From contig NZ_JAUSZN010000001.1 of assembly GCF_030817595.1 (NCBI RefSeq), positions 2,674,001 through 2,738,000 of the forward strand: DNA of 64,000 nucleotides. Reading direction: 5' to 3'. This document shows, piece after piece, positions 19,551-29,986 of the stretch (positions are counted from its first letter, which is position 1; each line of letters opens with the position of its first letter). The notes beneath the pieces are model-generated. The model saw nothing but the letters and a program-made list of their open reading frames with translations, did not search any database and was not told where the DNA came from. Origin of the DNA: Neobacillus niacini (lineage in GTDB: Bacteria > Bacillota > Bacilli > Bacillales > Cytobacillaceae). Position numbers and translations under genes: made by a program.

Positions 19551-22500
19551 TTAAGTTTTAACAAGCTCCTTTGTATCCTCTAGTCGGACAGAAACGAGCT
19601 TTGAGACACCTGACTCCTGCATAGTTACACCATATAATACATCTGCTTCTTCCATCGTACCTTTTCTGTGAGTGATAACAATAAACTGTGTTTCTGAACT
19701 AAATCGCTTTAAGTATTGACTAAAACGAAAAACATTTGCCTCATCTAATGCTGCTTCTACCTCATCTAGGATACAAAACGGCACAGGACGGACTTTTAAT
19801 ATAGAGAATAGCAACGCAATCGCTGTTAATGCTCTTTCTCCCCCTGATAATAACCCAAGGTTTTGCAGCTTCTTACCTGGCGGCTGGGCGACAATTTCTA
19901 CACCTGTATTTAATAAATCCTCTGGATGAGTCAGTTTTAAATCTGCTCTTCCGCCGCCAAACAAGGCGCGGAATACTGGTTCAAATTGCTCGCGAATTCC
20001 ATAAAACGTCTGCTCAAAACGTTTTTTCATTTCGGTGTCCATTTCATCAATGACCTGATAGAGGGTATCCTTGGCCTCTTGGAGGTCGTTCTTTTGCTCA
20101 TTTAAAAATTCATAGCGTTCCGAAACTCGCTCATATTCTTCAATGGCTCCAATATTAACACTGCCAAGTTCTTCAATCGCCAGTTTAATCAACTTCACCT
20201 TTTTCCTAGCTTCTTCTACTGGCAATGCTAGTGGATACTGTTCTTTTGCTCCCTCAAAAGAAAGTAAATATTCTTCTCTAAGATGGGCAAGTTTTGTTTC
20301 AAGTTCTACATCTAAGCGGTTAATTTTTACTTCTTCATCCTTTAAGACCTCAACCATTCCTTTATGAAGTCTCTTTATTTCTTTCGCTTCGATTTCGGCA
20401 TCTTCAAGTGCTGCTTGCATTTGAAGACGTTCCTGCCTTCTAGAAGAAATAAGTGAAATGGTTTCTTCCTTGTCCTGCTGTTTGCGTTTGGCAGCAGCCT
20501 CCAACTGTACTTCCCCGGAAGTGCTTCCCTCCATTTCAGATGTCAGCAGCATAAGATCCTCTTTATAAAGCGTAAACCGTTCTTGACTCTCGTTTAATTC
20601 TTCAACAATCATAACCAAACGTTCTTTTGAATTTACAAATTGCTCATTTTTTGCCGCAAACTCCACTTTTAAGTCGGTTATTTCCTTTGTCAGTGTTTCT
20701 CTTGATGAGATGTCATTCGTTTTTTGTTCTGTAAGTTTAGCAATTTGAGCATCAAGCGAAGCTATTTTTTCTTTAAAGATGGTAATTGCTTCATTAAGTT
20801 CAGCTTTACGGTTTGTTATGGTTTTTTGTTCCTCTATCAATTGACCTTTTTCAAGATCATAGATTCTCAACCGGTCATTAATATTCTTCGTTTCGAATTC
20901 AGCTTCACGGAGATCACCTTTAAAGGCTTGCTCCTGTTGTCTTAATTCTTCCCCAAACTTTCGCATTGCTTCTAGCTCAAATTGATGTGTTTTAACATCC
21001 TCTTTTAATGCCTTTACATGACTTTCTAAACTCGAAGTTTTTTCACTCATGATGTTAAGCTTTTCTTTCAACTCTTCAAGCTCGCCTTTTCTAGTCAATA
21101 AAGAACTTGTCTTTTGCTTTTGGGCACCGCCGGTCATCGATCCGCCTGGATTCACGATATCTCCATCTAACGTAACCATTCGACAACGATACTGGAGGAT
21201 TTTAGCCAGTTCGTTCGCACCCTTTAAATCTTTCGTGATGACAACATTTCCTAGGAGGTTACTTATCACCTCAGAGTATTTGGGATCAAAGCTTACTAGA
21301 TTGACTGCACTCCCAATCAATGAAGGATGGTTTTGAATAGATGTAAGTTGTGAGGAAGACAACATTCTGCCTTTAATAACACTTAAAGGTAAAAAGGTAG
21401 CTCGTCCGAATGAATTTTGTTTCAAGAATTGGATGGCCATACGAGCATTTTGTTCTGTATCAACGACTATGTGCTGCAAGGCTCCGCCTAATGCTGTTTC
21501 AAGTGCTGTTTCGTACTCCTTTGGCACCGTTACAAGCTCGGCGACAGCTCCTTCAATGCCATGAAGCTTTTTTCCCCGTGCTTTCAATACTTCTTTTACG
21601 CCCTGGAAAAATCCAGAATAGTCTTCTTCCATTTCCTCGAGCATTTCTTTTCTTGATTTCGCCTGTTGAAGGATTTGATAAGCCTGATATAACGTCTTTT
21701 CTTGCTTTTGATAGTTATTTTGCACATTTTCAAGCTTACGCTGCTTTTCTCTGAAACTTGTTACTTGATTGGAAAGACCTTTTTGTACCTCTTCTAAGGC
21801 TGTTTGAACCTGTAACATTTTATTTTGTGCTTTTTGTCTTTCCTCCAGGAACTTAACATTTTCAGAGTCCAGGCGTAAGCTCTTTGTTTCCTGTTGTTCT
21901 AGCTGCTGAACGATATACTTAAGCTCATTTTTTGCACCAGCCTGATCATTTAGAAGTTCAATATATTCACTTTTTAAAGTTTCAATTTTTTCTTCAATAT
22001 TTTCAGTAAATAACGCCATTTTCCCCTGTTTTTCTTTTAACTGAGTTTGAAGGTAATTTACCTGTTCAGTCAGTTTATCAACTAGGTCAGCTTGAATTTC
22101 TTTGTTACGTTTTAATTGTGAGATTTTATCTGTTAGTTCAGCAATACTTTTTTCAAGCTGTGCTCGATTTTGAGAGGCATTTTTCTTGCGTTCTTTTAGT
22201 ACATCTTTTCTTCCTTCTAACTTTTCTAGTTCTTCACTTGCATGAAGGAGAACATTTTGCAAATCCGTAATCGACTCATCAAGTGCAGCGATGTGGTCCC
22301 TTGTTTCTTCTATTTTTGCTTCCTTTATCTGCAGCTGGGCCGAGAGCTTAATTTCTTCCTGCTGATGTTCTTCAAGCTGCGTTGAAAGATGAGTCCACTT
22401 TTGGTGTAACTCTTCGATGTCGTAAACCGTTAAGGCTACTTCGATTTTTTCAAGTTCTTCCTTTTTCTCTAAGTAATCTTTTGCAATGGAAGCCTGAATC

Positions 22501-23117
22501 TTTAACGGTTCAACTTGTCCTTCGAGTTCATGAAGAATGTCATTCACTCGATTTAAATTTTCCTGTGTTTCTATTAATTTAGCTTCTGCTTTTTTCTTGC
22601 GATTTTTATATTTTAAAACACCTGCTGCTTCTTCAAAGATGGTTCTTCGGTCCTCTGCCTTACTATTGAGAATTTCTTCCACTTTCCCTTGGCTGATAAT
22701 CGAGAAAGCTTCTCTGCCAAGACCCGAGTCCATAAACAAATCAACGATATCTTTAAGTCTGCAGGGCTGTTTATTAATTAAATATTCACTATCTCCTGCA
22801 CGGGTGACCCTTCTTGTTACACTCACTTCATTGTAATCAATGGCTAATCCTTCGTCCTGATTATCCAGCGTTAAGGTCACTTCCGCATAATTTAACGGCT
22901 TTCTTGAATCGCTTCCCGCAAAAATGATATCTTCCATTTTAGAGCCTCTAAGTGATTTAGCAGACTGCTCGCCTAAAACCCAACGGATTGCATCTGTTAT
23001 ATTACTTTTCCCACTTCCGTTCGGACCAACTACAGCAGTGACTCCTTGAACAAAATCCACCCCAATACGATCTGCAAAAGATTTAAAGCCAATGATGTCC
23101 AACCGTTTTAAAAACAT
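19551..23117 (-). CDS. smc: chromosome partition protein Smc
   Basis: Condensin ATPase that organises and segregates the chromosome with ScpA/ScpB. Of 1188 residues, the N-terminal head carries [20 protein letters not shown] (about 32-51). Two coiled-coil arms flank a hinge near residues 510-670 ([20 protein letters not shown]). The C-terminal head has the [20 protein letters not shown] signature and [15 protein letters not shown]alker B. rnc lies 60 nt upstream and ftsY follows, as in B. subtilis. Confidence 0.98.
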   Translation of the reverse strand: MFLKRLDIIGFKSFADRIGVDFVQGVTAVVGPNGSGKSNITDAIRWVLGEQSAKSLRGSKMEDIIFAGSDSRKPLNYAEVTLTLDNQDEGLAIDYNEVSVTRRVTRAGDSEYLINKQPCRLKDIVDLFMDSGLGREAFSIISQGKVEEILNSKAEDRRTIFEEAAGVLKYKNRKKKAEAKLIETQENLNRVNDILHELEGQVEPLKIQASIAKDYLEKKEELEKIEVALTVYDIEELHQKWTHLSTQLEEHQQEEIKLSAQLQIKEAKIEETRDHIAALDESITDLQNVLLHASEELEKLEGRKDVLKERKKNASQNRAQLEKSIAELTDKISQLKRNKEIQADLVDKLTEQVNYLQTQLKEKQGKMALFTENIEEKIETLKSEYIELLNDQAGAKNELKYIVQQLEQQETKSLRLDSENVKFLEERQKAQNKMLQVQTALEEVQKGLSNQVTSFREKQRKLENVQNNYQKQEKTLYQAYQILQQAKSRKEMLEEMEEDYSGFFQGVKEVLKARGKKLHGIEGAVAELVTVPKEYETALETALGGALQHIVVDTEQNARMAIQFLKQNSFGRATFLPLSVIKGRMLSSSQLTSIQNHPSLIGSAVNLVSFDPKYSEVISNLLGNVVITKDLKGANELAKILQYRCRMVTLDGDIVNPGGSMTGGAQKQKTSSLLTRKGELEELKEKLNIMSEKTSSLESHVKALKEDVKTHQFELEAMRKFGEELRQQEQAFKGDLREAEFETKNINDRLRIYDLEKGQLIEEQKTITNRKAELNEAITIFKEKIASLDAQIAKLTEQKTNDISSRETLTKEITDLKVEFAAKNEQFVNSKERLVMIVEELNESQERFTLYKEDLMLLTSEMEGSTSGEVQLEAAAKRKQQDKEETISLISSRRQERLQMQAALEDAEIEAKEIKRLHKGMVEVLKDEEVKINRLDVELETKLAHLREEYLLSFEGAKEQYPLALPVEEARKKVKLIKLAIEELGSVNIGAIEEYERVSERYEFLNEQKNDLQEAKDTLYQVIDEMDTEMKKRFEQTFYGIREQFEPVFRALFGGGRADLKLTHPEDLLNTGVEIVAQPPGKKLQNLGLLSGGERALTAIALLFSILKVRPVPFCILDEVEAALDEANVFRFSQYLKRFSSETQFIVITHRKGTMEEADVLYGVTMQESGVSKLVSVRLEDTKELVKT

Positions 23118-23177
23118 ATCCTTTTCCTCCCTAGAGCTTGGCCGGAATCTTTCCTTAGCATACTATGGTTGTTTTAA

Positions 23178-23918
23178 CTATGATGTTTTAGCCTTTAGGA
23201 CCTCGAGCGCCATTTGGGCGGCATGCTGTTCAGCTTCTTTTTTCGATTTACCAGTACCGATACCTAATTCTTCACCGTTTAATGAGACTCTTGAAACAAA
23301 TTCTTTGCTATGGGCAGGACCTTTTTCAATTAATACCTTATATTCGATTAACCCAGTCCCATCTCTTTGAATTAGTTCTTGAAGCTGGCTCTTAAAATCC
23401 ATCACATGAGAAAAAGCACCCTCATTAATTTTAGGGAAAACCACTTTATCTAGAAATTCGTTTACTACCTCTAGTCCTTTATCCAAGTATAGCGCACCAA
23501 TGAAAGCTTCAAATACATCCGCTAAAAGCGCTGGACGCTCCCTGCCCCCTGTCATTTCTTCACCCTTACCTAATAAAATCAACTTGCCAAAGCTAAGTTC
23601 GTTTGCCAAGGTTACAAGGGAGGGCTCACACACGATAGCAGCACGGAGCTTTGTCAGTTCTCCTTCACTCATCATTGGATATTTTAGGAACAGGAATTTT
23701 GAAACAGTTAGTTCTAGTACAGCATCCCCTAAAAATTCAAGCCTTTCATTATCTTCATAAGGCTTTCTGCGATGCTCATTCACATAGGATGAATGAGTAA
23801 AAGCTTGTTTTAATAGTTTTTCATTTTCAAAATGAATACCGATCTTATCCTGAAAATCCTTAAATTGATTTTCTTTTGCGCGATTGTTCATTTCTTTTTC
23901 CTTACCTTTTCTGCGCAT
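23178..23918 (-). CDS. rnc: ribonuclease III
   Basis: Double-strand-specific RNase that matures rRNA and other structured RNAs. The 246-residue product has the catalytic signature [13 protein letters not shown] near residue 55, followed by [17 protein letters not shown] and a C-terminal dsRNA-binding domain ([16 protein letters not shown]...[15 protein letters not shown]). I start at [10 protein letters not shown] (23918), which has GGTGGAG six bases upstream; a GTG four codons earlier overlaps that site. It follows acpP behind two hairpins and leads the rnc-smc-ftsY group. Confidence 0.95.
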   Translation of the reverse strand: MRRKGKEKEMNNRAKENQFKDFQDKIGIHFENEKLLKQAFTHSSYVNEHRRKPYEDNERLEFLGDAVLELTVSKFLFLKYPMMSEGELTKLRAAIVCEPSLVTLANELSFGKLILLGKGEEMTGGRERPALLADVFEAFIGALYLDKGLEVVNEFLDKVVFPKINEGAFSHVMDFKSQLQELIQRDGTGLIEYKVLIEKGPAHSKEFVSRVSLNGEELGIGTGKSKKEAEQHAAQMALEVLKAKTS

Positions 23919-23996
23919 TAAAGTCTCCACCTTGCATATTTTTTACACATTCCTATCAATAGTTTAAGTAATATTTAATCAAAACGCAAAGAAACC

Positions 23997-24021
23997 TGGC
24001 AGTATTTTTTTAAGACTGCCA
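23997..24021 (-). terminator. second hairpin between acpP and rnc
   Basis: TGGCAGT (23997-24003) and ACTGCCA (24015-24021) pair with an 11-nt loop. It lies about 20 nt beyond the first acpP hairpin and could be a backup terminator or part of the rnc leader. The T-run is short. Confidence 0.4.
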
Positions 24022-24040
24022 AGTCTAATAATATAGAAGA

Positions 24041-24064
24041 AAGCCCCGTTTGAAAACGGAGCTT
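24041..24064 (-). terminator. intrinsic terminator of acpP
   Basis: Stem of ten pairs, 24041-24050 with 24055-24064 (one wobble on the minus-strand RNA), about 20 nt after the acpP stop. The minus-strand tail is TTCTTCTATATTATT. Confidence 0.7.
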
Positions 24065-24083
24065 TTGAAGAAAATCCAACGAA

Positions 24084-24317
24084 TTATTGCTTGCTATTTA
24101 TGTAATTCACAGCATCACCAACTGTGCCGATTTTTTCAGCATCATCGTCAGAAATTTCCATATCAAATTCATCTTCTAATTCCATAACTAGTTCAACTAC
24201 GTCAAGGGAATCAGCACCAAGATCATCTTTGAATGAAGCTTCAAGTTTAACTTGTGACTCATCTACGCCTAAACGGTCAACGATGATTTTTGTTACTCGC
24301 TCTAATACCTCTGCCAT
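24084..24317 (-). CDS. acpP: acyl carrier protein
   Basis: Acyl carrier protein, 77 residues. The phosphopantetheine-attachment serine is in [19 protein letters not shown] near residue 37. The acidic helix II and the C-terminal [10 protein letters not shown] are typical. It starts at [20 protein letters not shown] with AGGGGAGGTGA upstream. It closes the fapR-plsX-fabD-fabG-acpP group, but a 215-base gap holding a large hairpin repeat separates it from fabG, so it may have its own promoter (a TATAAT lies at about 24344-24349). Confidence 0.97.
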   Translation of the reverse strand: MAEVLERVTKIIVDRLGVDESQVKLEASFKDDLGADSLDVVELVMELEDEFDMEISDDDAEKIGTVGDAVNYINSKQ

Positions 24318-24408
24318 TGTAGTTCACCTCCCCTCAAGCTATTATAAAGTATATCAATAAAATAATACACTTATAAAAACAAAAAATATATTTTAAACTT
24401 TGATTAAT

Positions 24409-24530
24409 GTCCAGCTCCAGCGCCTAGGGGCTCGGGGTCATAAGCCAATCCGTCAAGAAGGTTAAAAAGCAACCTTCATGCCGGCTCGTCTTATGCCTGT
24501 CGCCCCTGTTCAAGGCGCTTCCGCTTTTCT
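24409..24530 (+). repeat. full-length dispersed palindromic repeat element
   Basis: A 122-base element between fabG and acpP with nested inverted repeats: AGCGCCT / AGGCGCT (outermost), AGGGGC / GCCCCT, CATAAG / CTTATG, and AAGGTT / AACCTT around a 7-nt loop. It is more GC-rich than its surroundings and encodes nothing. Its ends TGTCCAGCTCCAGCGCC and CAAGGCGCTTCCGCTTTTC recur as partial copies at 5526, 16055 and 30897. Elements with these ends are common in Bacillaceae genomes as I recall. It resembles a REP/MITE-type mobile hairpin or a structured RNA. Confidence 0.75.
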
Positions 24531-24532
24531 AT

Positions 24533-25276
24533 TTACATTACCATTCCGCCATTAATATGAAGAGTCTGCCCTGTAATGTATGAAGCGTCATCGGAAGCCA
24601 AGAAAGCCGTCATTTTCGCAATGTCCTTAGGCTCTCCTAAACGGGCCAGCGGAATCTGTTTTAACATCTCATCTTTTACCTCATCCGATAATTTATCTGT
24701 CATATCGGTTGTAATAAAGCCTGGTGCAATCGCGTTTACTGTAATATTACGAGATGCTAGCTCTTTCGCTGTCGTTTTCGTTAAACCAATAACACCTGAT
24801 TTTGCTGCAACATAGTTTGCCTGACCTGGATTTCCACTAACTCCAACAACGGAGGTAATGTTAATAATACGGCCGACACGCTGTTTCATCATTTGGCGGG
24901 TCACTGCTTTGGTACAGAGAAAAACACCTTTGAGATTGATATTAATAACATCATCCCATTCTTCTTCCTTCATTCTCATTAGTAAATTGTCTTTTGTTAT
25001 ACCTGCGTTATTAACAAGTATATCCAATTTACCAAATCGATCTACTGTTTCTTTCACCATTTCTGCTACTTCTTCACTATTAGATACGTCGCATTTAATC
25101 GCAAATGCTTCTTTACCCATTGCTTTTATTTCATCTACCACTTCATTGGCTTTACCTTCACTGCCAGCATAATTCACTGCGACATTGGCTCCTTGTCTTG
25201 CAAGCTCAAGAGCAATTTCTCTGCCTATCCCTCTTGACGCACCGGTTACTAGGGCAACTTTGCCTTCTAGTGTCAT
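24533..25276 (-). CDS. fabG: 3-oxoacyl-[acyl-carrier-protein] reductase
   Basis: NADPH-dependent reductase of type II fatty-acid synthesis, in the short-chain dehydrogenase family. The 247 residues carry the cofactor motif [24 protein letters not shown] near residue 88, and the Ser-Tyr-Lys triad in [22 protein letters not shown]. The start [14 protein letters not shown] overlaps the fabD stop as ATGA, implying coupled translation. Confidence 0.97.
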   Translation of the reverse strand: MTLEGKVALVTGASRGIGREIALELARQGANVAVNYAGSEGKANEVVDEIKAMGKEAFAIKCDVSNSEEVAEMVKETVDRFGKLDILVNNAGITKDNLLMRMKEEEWDDVININLKGVFLCTKAVTRQMMKQRVGRIINITSVVGVSGNPGQANYVAAKSGVIGLTKTTAKELASRNITVNAIAPGFITTDMTDKLSDEVKDEMLKQIPLARLGEPKDIAKMTAFLASDDASYITGQTLHINGGMVM

Positions 25277-26220
25277 AGATTTTCCTCCTTCAATGCCTCG
25301 ATAACAGATTGACAGCTTTCCTCATCCGAGATCGAATAGGTTTTAACACTACGGTTAATTTTTTTAATTAAACCTGAAAGTACCTTTCCAGGACCAATTT
25401 CAATAAATGTATCTACACCTGAATCAATCATCTTCACAACAGAATCTTCCCACAAAACAGGTGAATAAAGCTGTTCAATTAAATTTTCTTTTATTTCTTC
25501 TGCAGTCGTCATTGGATTTGCTGAAACATTAGCAATAACAGGAATACGTGCATCCTTCATATCAAGTCCATCTAAAACCTGACGCAGTTCACTTGCTGCA
25601 GGTTTCATTAATGAAGAATGGAATGGTCCGCTGACCTCCAAAGGAATCGCTCTTTTTGCACCGGATTCTTTTGCTTTTGCACTTGCAAGCTCAACACCTT
25701 TCCGCGAACCAGAGATAACAATTTGACCTGGACAATTCAAATTCGCAAGAGAAACTGGGAAGCCAGAGTCACTAACTTCAGCTGTTACTTTAGAAAGAGG
25801 TTCACGGTCAAGCCCTAAAATAGCTGCCATTGAACCTTCACCATTTGGAACAGCTCCCTCCATAAATTCCCCTCTTTTTCTTACAGCATAGACACCATCT
25901 TCAAAGGTTAATGCGCCAGCTGCAACAAGGGCTGTATACTCACCAAGACTATGTCCAGCAACAAAATCCGGCTTAATGGCTGCTTTTTGAAATCTTTCTA
26001 GAATGGCCAAACTCGTTGTTAATAAAGCTGGCTGTGTATTTACCGTTTTTGTCAATTCTTCTTGAGGCCCCTCAAAGATAAGCTTACTTAATTCAGCCGA
26101 AAGTCTTTCATCGGCTTTTTTAAAATATTGCATAACCTCAGGATACAGCTCGGCAAGCTGTTGCCCCATACCAACTATTTGTGAGCCCTGACCAGGAAAT
26201 ACAAATGCAATCTTTCCCAT
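25273..26220 (-). CDS. fabD: malonyl-CoA:ACP transacylase
   Basis: Loads malonyl groups from CoA onto ACP to start each elongation cycle. It has 315 residues with [17 protein letters not shown] near the start, the nucleophile serine in [16 protein letters not shown] near residue 90, and the catalytic histidine in [12 protein letters not shown] near 198. It lies 14 nt after plsX and overlaps fabG by 4 nt. Confidence 0.97.
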   Translation of the reverse strand: MGKIAFVFPGQGSQIVGMGQQLAELYPEVMQYFKKADERLSAELSKLIFEGPQEELTKTVNTQPALLTTSLAILERFQKAAIKPDFVAGHSLGEYTALVAAGALTFEDGVYAVRKRGEFMEGAVPNGEGSMAAILGLDREPLSKVTAEVSDSGFPVSLANLNCPGQIVISGSRKGVELASAKAKESGAKRAIPLEVSGPFHSSLMKPAASELRQVLDGLDMKDARIPVIANVSANPMTTAEEIKENLIEQLYSPVLWEDSVVKMIDSGVDTFIEIGPGKVLSGLIKKINRSVKTYSISDEESCQSVIEALKEENL

Positions 26221-26234
26221 TTCCGCACCCCTTC

Positions 26235-27239
26235 TTACACTTCTATTTTAGATGTTTTCTCATCTTCAATGGATTTTTTAATAAGATCGACTACATCTTT
26301 TCCGACCATATCCCTCGTTTGACGAATTGCACTAAAGATAGCTTGTCCGTTAGAGGAACCATGTGCTTTAATTACAGGCGCCTTTAAGCCAAATAGTCCC
26401 GCACCGCCGTACTCTGAATAGTCCAATGTGTTTTTTAAAACCTTGAATTCAGGCTTTAACACCGCTGCAGCAAGTTTACTTTTAAGGCTGCTCATTAAGG
26501 TAGTTTTTAGCATTTTAAACATAGATAGTGCCGTACCCTCAACTGTTTTTAACACCATATTGCCAGTAAATCCGTCCGTCACCACGACATCTGCTACGCC
26601 ATCAAGTAAATCCCTGGCCTCTACATTGCCTACAAAATTAAGGTTTGCGTTTTTTAATAGTTCGAAGGCATGTTTGGTTAGGTCAGTCCCTTTCTTTTCT
26701 TCTGTTCCGATATTAAGAAGACCTACCCGAGGCTTAGCTATCCCTCTTACCTTTTCACTATAAATGGATCCCATTATCGCATATTGCAGCAAATGCTCAG
26801 GCTTTGCATCTACATTTGCCCCAACGTCCAATAATAGGAACCCCTCTCCGCCAATGGTTGGTAACGTAGGTGTAAGTGCTGGACGGTCAATACCCTCAAT
26901 TCTGCCAACAACAAATAATCCAGCAGCCATTAATGCACCTGTATTTCCTGCTGATATACACGCGTCTGCGATTCCATCGGCAACTTGCTGCGCGGCAAGT
27001 ACCATGGAGGCACTTTTTTTTCGTCGAACTGCCCTCACAGGTTCGTCAGTACCAAGGATCACCTCGGATGTATGTATAATGCTTATTCGTTCTTGATTCG
27101 TTAAGTATTCATTAATTTTGGTTTCATCCCCGACTAGGGTTATATGTATATCAGAAAATGCTTCTACAGCTTTCATTGCACCGATTACGATTTCTTTAGG
27201 AGCATGGTCGCCACCCATTGCATCGATCGCTATCTTCAT
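26235..27239 (-). CDS. plsX: phosphate acyltransferase PlsX
   Basis: Converts acyl-ACP to acyl-phosphate, the acyl donor for PlsY in phospholipid synthesis. It has 334 residues, starting [20 protein letters not shown]. Family segments are [28 protein letters not shown] and [14 protein letters not shown]. Its ATG overlaps the fapR stop (ATGA). It is under FapR control by position. Confidence 0.97.
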   Translation of the reverse strand: MKIAIDAMGGDHAPKEIVIGAMKAVEAFSDIHITLVGDETKINEYLTNQERISIIHTSEVILGTDEPVRAVRRKKSASMVLAAQQVADGIADACISAGNTGALMAAGLFVVGRIEGIDRPALTPTLPTIGGEGFLLLDVGANVDAKPEHLLQYAIMGSIYSEKVRGIAKPRVGLLNIGTEEKKGTDLTKHAFELLKNANLNFVGNVEARDLLDGVADVVVTDGFTGNMVLKTVEGTALSMFKMLKTTLMSSLKSKLAAAVLKPEFKVLKNTLDYSEYGGAGLFGLKAPVIKAHGSSNGQAIFSAIRQTRDMVGKDVVDLIKKSIEDEKTSKIEV

Positions 27240-27820
27240 CTTTTCTCATCCTTTAATGATTTTTCTGAACGGTACATTTCGAATTCGCCTTTAAAAACAA
27301 GTTCGTTATTGACATAACTGGTTACTTCAACAATCGTCCTGCCAAGGCCATCGTCTATTTTTAAAACTTTTGCTTTGGCAATCACTCGTTCACCTTGTTT
27401 GACAGAACGCTTGAATTGAATATTTGCCTTTGCTGTTAACGCCAATTCATCATTTATTACCGCTACTGCTAGTGAATTTGCCTGGGCGAAAACATGGTGC
27501 CCGCGAGCAATCTTGTTCCGAATAAAAACATGCTCTTCTCTAACATCAAATATGGAAATCGCACTTTGATCGAGTTCAATATCAATTATTTCACCAATGA
27601 CTTCTTCTAGTGGTAAAGACCGGACTTCATCTTCAAATTTTTTCTCGGCAACATACTTTATCCTTTCCCGTAGTTCAGGAATTGATAATTCCAGACGGTC
27701 TAAGCGGATGGTTTGCACACTAACTTGAAATTTTTCTGCTAGGTCTTCATCCGTTATAAAAGGATTTTCCTTAATGGTTTCCTTAAGCATTTGTTGTCGT
27801 TCTTTTTTTGTTCTTCTCAT
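27236..27820 (-). CDS. fapR: fatty-acid biosynthesis transcriptional regulator FapR
   Basis: Malonyl-CoA-sensing repressor of fatty-acid and phospholipid genes. The 194-residue product has an N-terminal helix-turn-helix ([20 protein letters not shown], about 23-42) and a C-terminal hot-dog domain that binds malonyl-CoA ([20 protein letters not shown]). I start at [12 protein letters not shown]; a GTG three codons upstream is less like the family start. It heads the lipid operon and has its own near-consensus operator just upstream, so it should autoregulate. Confidence 0.96.
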   Translation of the reverse strand: MRRTKKERQQMLKETIKENPFITDEDLAEKFQVSVQTIRLDRLELSIPELRERIKYVAEKKFEDEVRSLPLEEVIGEIIDIELDQSAISIFDVREEHVFIRNKIARGHHVFAQANSLAVAVINDELALTAKANIQFKRSVKQGERVIAKAKVLKIDDGLGRTIVEVTSYVNNELVFKGEFEMYRSEKSLKDEKR

Positions 27821-27840
27821 ATCATACACCGTCCGAGCTA

Positions 27841-27857
27841 TTATGACTAGGTACTAA
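27841..27857 (-). promoter_or_regulatory. FapR operator
   Basis: The minus strand reads TTAGTACCTAGTCATAA, differing at one position from the B. subtilis fapR-type box TTAGTACCTAGTCTTAA as I recall it. It starts five bases after the -10 of the fapR promoter, the position where FapR blocks initiation. Confidence 0.85.
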
Positions 27858-27861
27858 TAGT

Positions 27862-27890
27862 AGTATAAAATTAGAAAAAGCAGATTGCAA
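27862..27890 (-). promoter_or_regulatory. fapR operon promoter (SigA-type)
   Basis: -35 TTGCAA (27890-27885), 17-nt spacer, -10 TATACT (27867-27862). The -35 lies within the second arm of the recG terminator. Confidence 0.7.
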
Positions 27891-27918
27891 GAATAAGTTT
27901 TTATTCTTACAGTCTGCT
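27879..27918 (-). terminator. intrinsic terminator of recG
   Basis: Long stem 27879-27896 with 27901-27918: 18 positions, one mismatch and one G-U on the minus strand, 4-nt loop. TTTTTC follows. It lies 18 nt after the recG stop and overlaps the fapR -35. Confidence 0.82.
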
Positions 27919-27936
27919 CTAAGTTGGTTTTATTGA

Positions 27937-29985
27937 TTAATCTAGTTTTTCTCCTTCTAATACACCTGTGTTTTCTAGCTGGTTTCTTAGGTATTGGTAT
28001 TCTTTTCTTGTCCAAAAGGTTTTTGATTGGATCATTAGAGACGCGTCATTTCTGGCTGTTTCAAGTGTGCGGTAATCATGAACCATGTCTGCAAGCTTAA
28101 ATTCTGGTACCCCGCTTTGTTTTTTACCAAAGAAGTCTCCAGGTCCTCGCAGTTCGAGGTCCTTTTCACTTAATACGAAACCGTCATTTGTTTCGGCCAT
28201 TATTCGCATTCGTTCCTGACCTACTTCTGACTTTGGATCCGCTAGAAGAATACAGTACGATTGGTCACTGCCTCTGCCTACCCTGCCGCGAAGCTGATGG
28301 AGCTGGGAAAGTCCAAATCTTTCTGCGTCATAAATGACCATCATCGTAGCATTCGGAACATTCACACCTACTTCTACTACTGTGGTTGAAACTAACACCT
28401 GTACCTCATTGGTACTAAATGCCTTCATAATCGTATCTTTTTCATCCGAACTTAACCGTCCATGCATAAGTCCAACCTTAAAGCGATTTTGAAAGTGGTG
28501 CGTTAGAGTAGTATGAACGTCAATAGCGTTTTGGACATCCAGCTTGTCTGATTCTTCAATCAATGGGCAAATCACATAAGCCTGATGACCCTTTTCCAAT
28601 TCCTTTTCTACAAAAGAAAGAACCCTTCCTAACATTTCCGGCTTTGCCCAGTAGGTTTCAATCGCCTTTCTGCCAGCCGGCATTTCATCAATGACCGATA
28701 CATCCATCTCACCAAACACGGTAATAGCAAGCGTTCTTGGTATCGGTGTAGCAGTCATGAACAAGACATCAGGATTTTCTCCTTTTTCCCGTAACACCCT
28801 CCGTTGTTCAACCCCAAAGCGGTGTTGTTCGTCCGTTATGACGAACCCTAGTTTTTTGAAGGTAACCTCATCTTGAATAAGAGCATGTGTCCCTATTAAT
28901 ATATCCACTGTACCTTCAGATACTTGTTGAAGGATCTCTCTTCTTCGTTTCCCTTTAACAGAACTCGTTAACAATTCACATCTAAGCCCAAACGGTTCTA
29001 ATAAACCATTAAGGGACTCAGCATGCTGTTCTGCTAAAATTTCCGTTGGTACCATTAATGCCCCTTGGTAGCCAGCTGTAACACTCGCATATAATCCAAT
29101 CGCAGCAACCACTGTTTTCCCCGAACCCACGTCTCCTTGGAGCAAGCGGTTCATCCTTAAAGGTGATTTTAAGTCGTTTAGAATTTCTGATACAACACGA
29201 CTCTGTGCATTGGTCAAAGGGAAGGGCAATGATTGAATAAATTTCTCTACCTTCGTTTCTAAATAGTTTTGCTCAATTCCAGGTGAGTGCTCTCGTTCAA
29301 ATTTCCGTAATGCCTGCATTTTTAACTGAAATAACAGAAATTCCTCATAAACTAAACGGCGGCGAGCCTGTTTTACGTCCTCTTGATTAACTGGAAAATG
29401 CATCGCCTTCAGAGCACTATTGCGGTCTACCAAGCGATACTTTTTGACAAGAGTTAACGGTAAACTTTCCTCGATATATTGACCAAATTGTTGAAATGCA
29501 ATCGAAATAAATTTACGCATTCCCTTAGTGGTGATTTTCCCTTTTAATGAGTATACTGGCTCAAAATCTGTTGTTTTTGTATTTTGTCCAACCTGCATTT
29601 CATTAGCGGTAATCGTTTGCCGATGGGCGTCCCATTTACCTGTAATCGTAATGGTTTCATTCATAACGATTTTTGACTTTAAATAAGGCTGATTAAAAAA
29701 CACAACCTTAATTAAATATTGTCCAACGAACATTCTAATCATCAGCTTAGATTTCTTCCGGCCATAATATGTAAGAGAAGGCTCACTATGAACCTTCCCT
29801 TCTATTGTAATCTTCTCATCATGCTTTACCTCTGAGAGTTCACGAAGCCGATAATCTTCATAACGGTAAGGAAAATATTCTAATAAATCTTCGACTGTAT
29901 ATATTTTCATTTCTGCTAAACTCTCAGCTGTTTCTTCCCCAATTCCTTTTAACACTGTAACTGATTGTTTTAGGTATTGATTCAC
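27937..29985 (-). CDS. recG: ATP-dependent DNA helicase RecG
   Basis: Branch-migrating helicase that remodels stalled forks and recombination intermediates. The N-terminal wedge/OB domain (KITIEGKVHSEPSLTYYGRK) is followed by helicase motifs GDVGSGKTVVAAIGLY near 290, DEQHRFGVEQR near 395, MTATPIPRTLAITVFG, and QLRGRVGRGSDQSYC near 600. Starting at the GTG at 29985 (MNQYLKQSVTVLKGIG) gives 682 residues, the B. subtilis length. This GTG follows the sdaAA stop by one base and has no clear Shine-Dalgarno, suggesting translational coupling. A GTG 14 codons upstream, inside sdaAA, is the alternative. Confidence 0.95.
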   Translation of the reverse strand: MNQYLKQSVTVLKGIGEETAESLAEMKIYTVEDLLEYFPYRYEDYRLRELSEVKHDEKITIEGKVHSEPSLTYYGRKKSKLMIRMFVGQYLIKVVFFNQPYLKSKIVMNETITITGKWDAHRQTITANEMQVGQNTKTTDFEPVYSLKGKITTKGMRKFISIAFQQFGQYIEESLPLTLVKKYRLVDRNSALKAMHFPVNQEDVKQARRRLVYEEFLLFQLKMQALRKFEREHSPGIEQNYLETKVEKFIQSLPFPLTNAQSRVVSEILNDLKSPLRMNRLLQGDVGSGKTVVAAIGLYASVTAGYQGALMVPTEILAEQHAESLNGLLEPFGLRCELLTSSVKGKRRREILQQVSEGTVDILIGTHALIQDEVTFKKLGFVITDEQHRFGVEQRRVLREKGENPDVLFMTATPIPRTLAITVFGEMDVSVIDEMPAGRKAIETYWAKPEMLGRVLSFVEKELEKGHQAYVICPLIEESDKLDVQNAIDVHTTLTHHFQNRFKVGLMHGRLSSDEKDTIMKAFSTNEVQVLVSTTVVEVGVNVPNATMMVIYDAERFGLSQLHQLRGRVGRGSDQSYCILLADPKSEVGQERMRIMAETNDGFVLSEKDLELRGPGDFFGKKQSGVPEFKLADMVHDYRTLETARNDASLMIQSKTFWTRKEYQYLRNQLENTGVLEGEKLD

Positions 29986-29986
29986 T

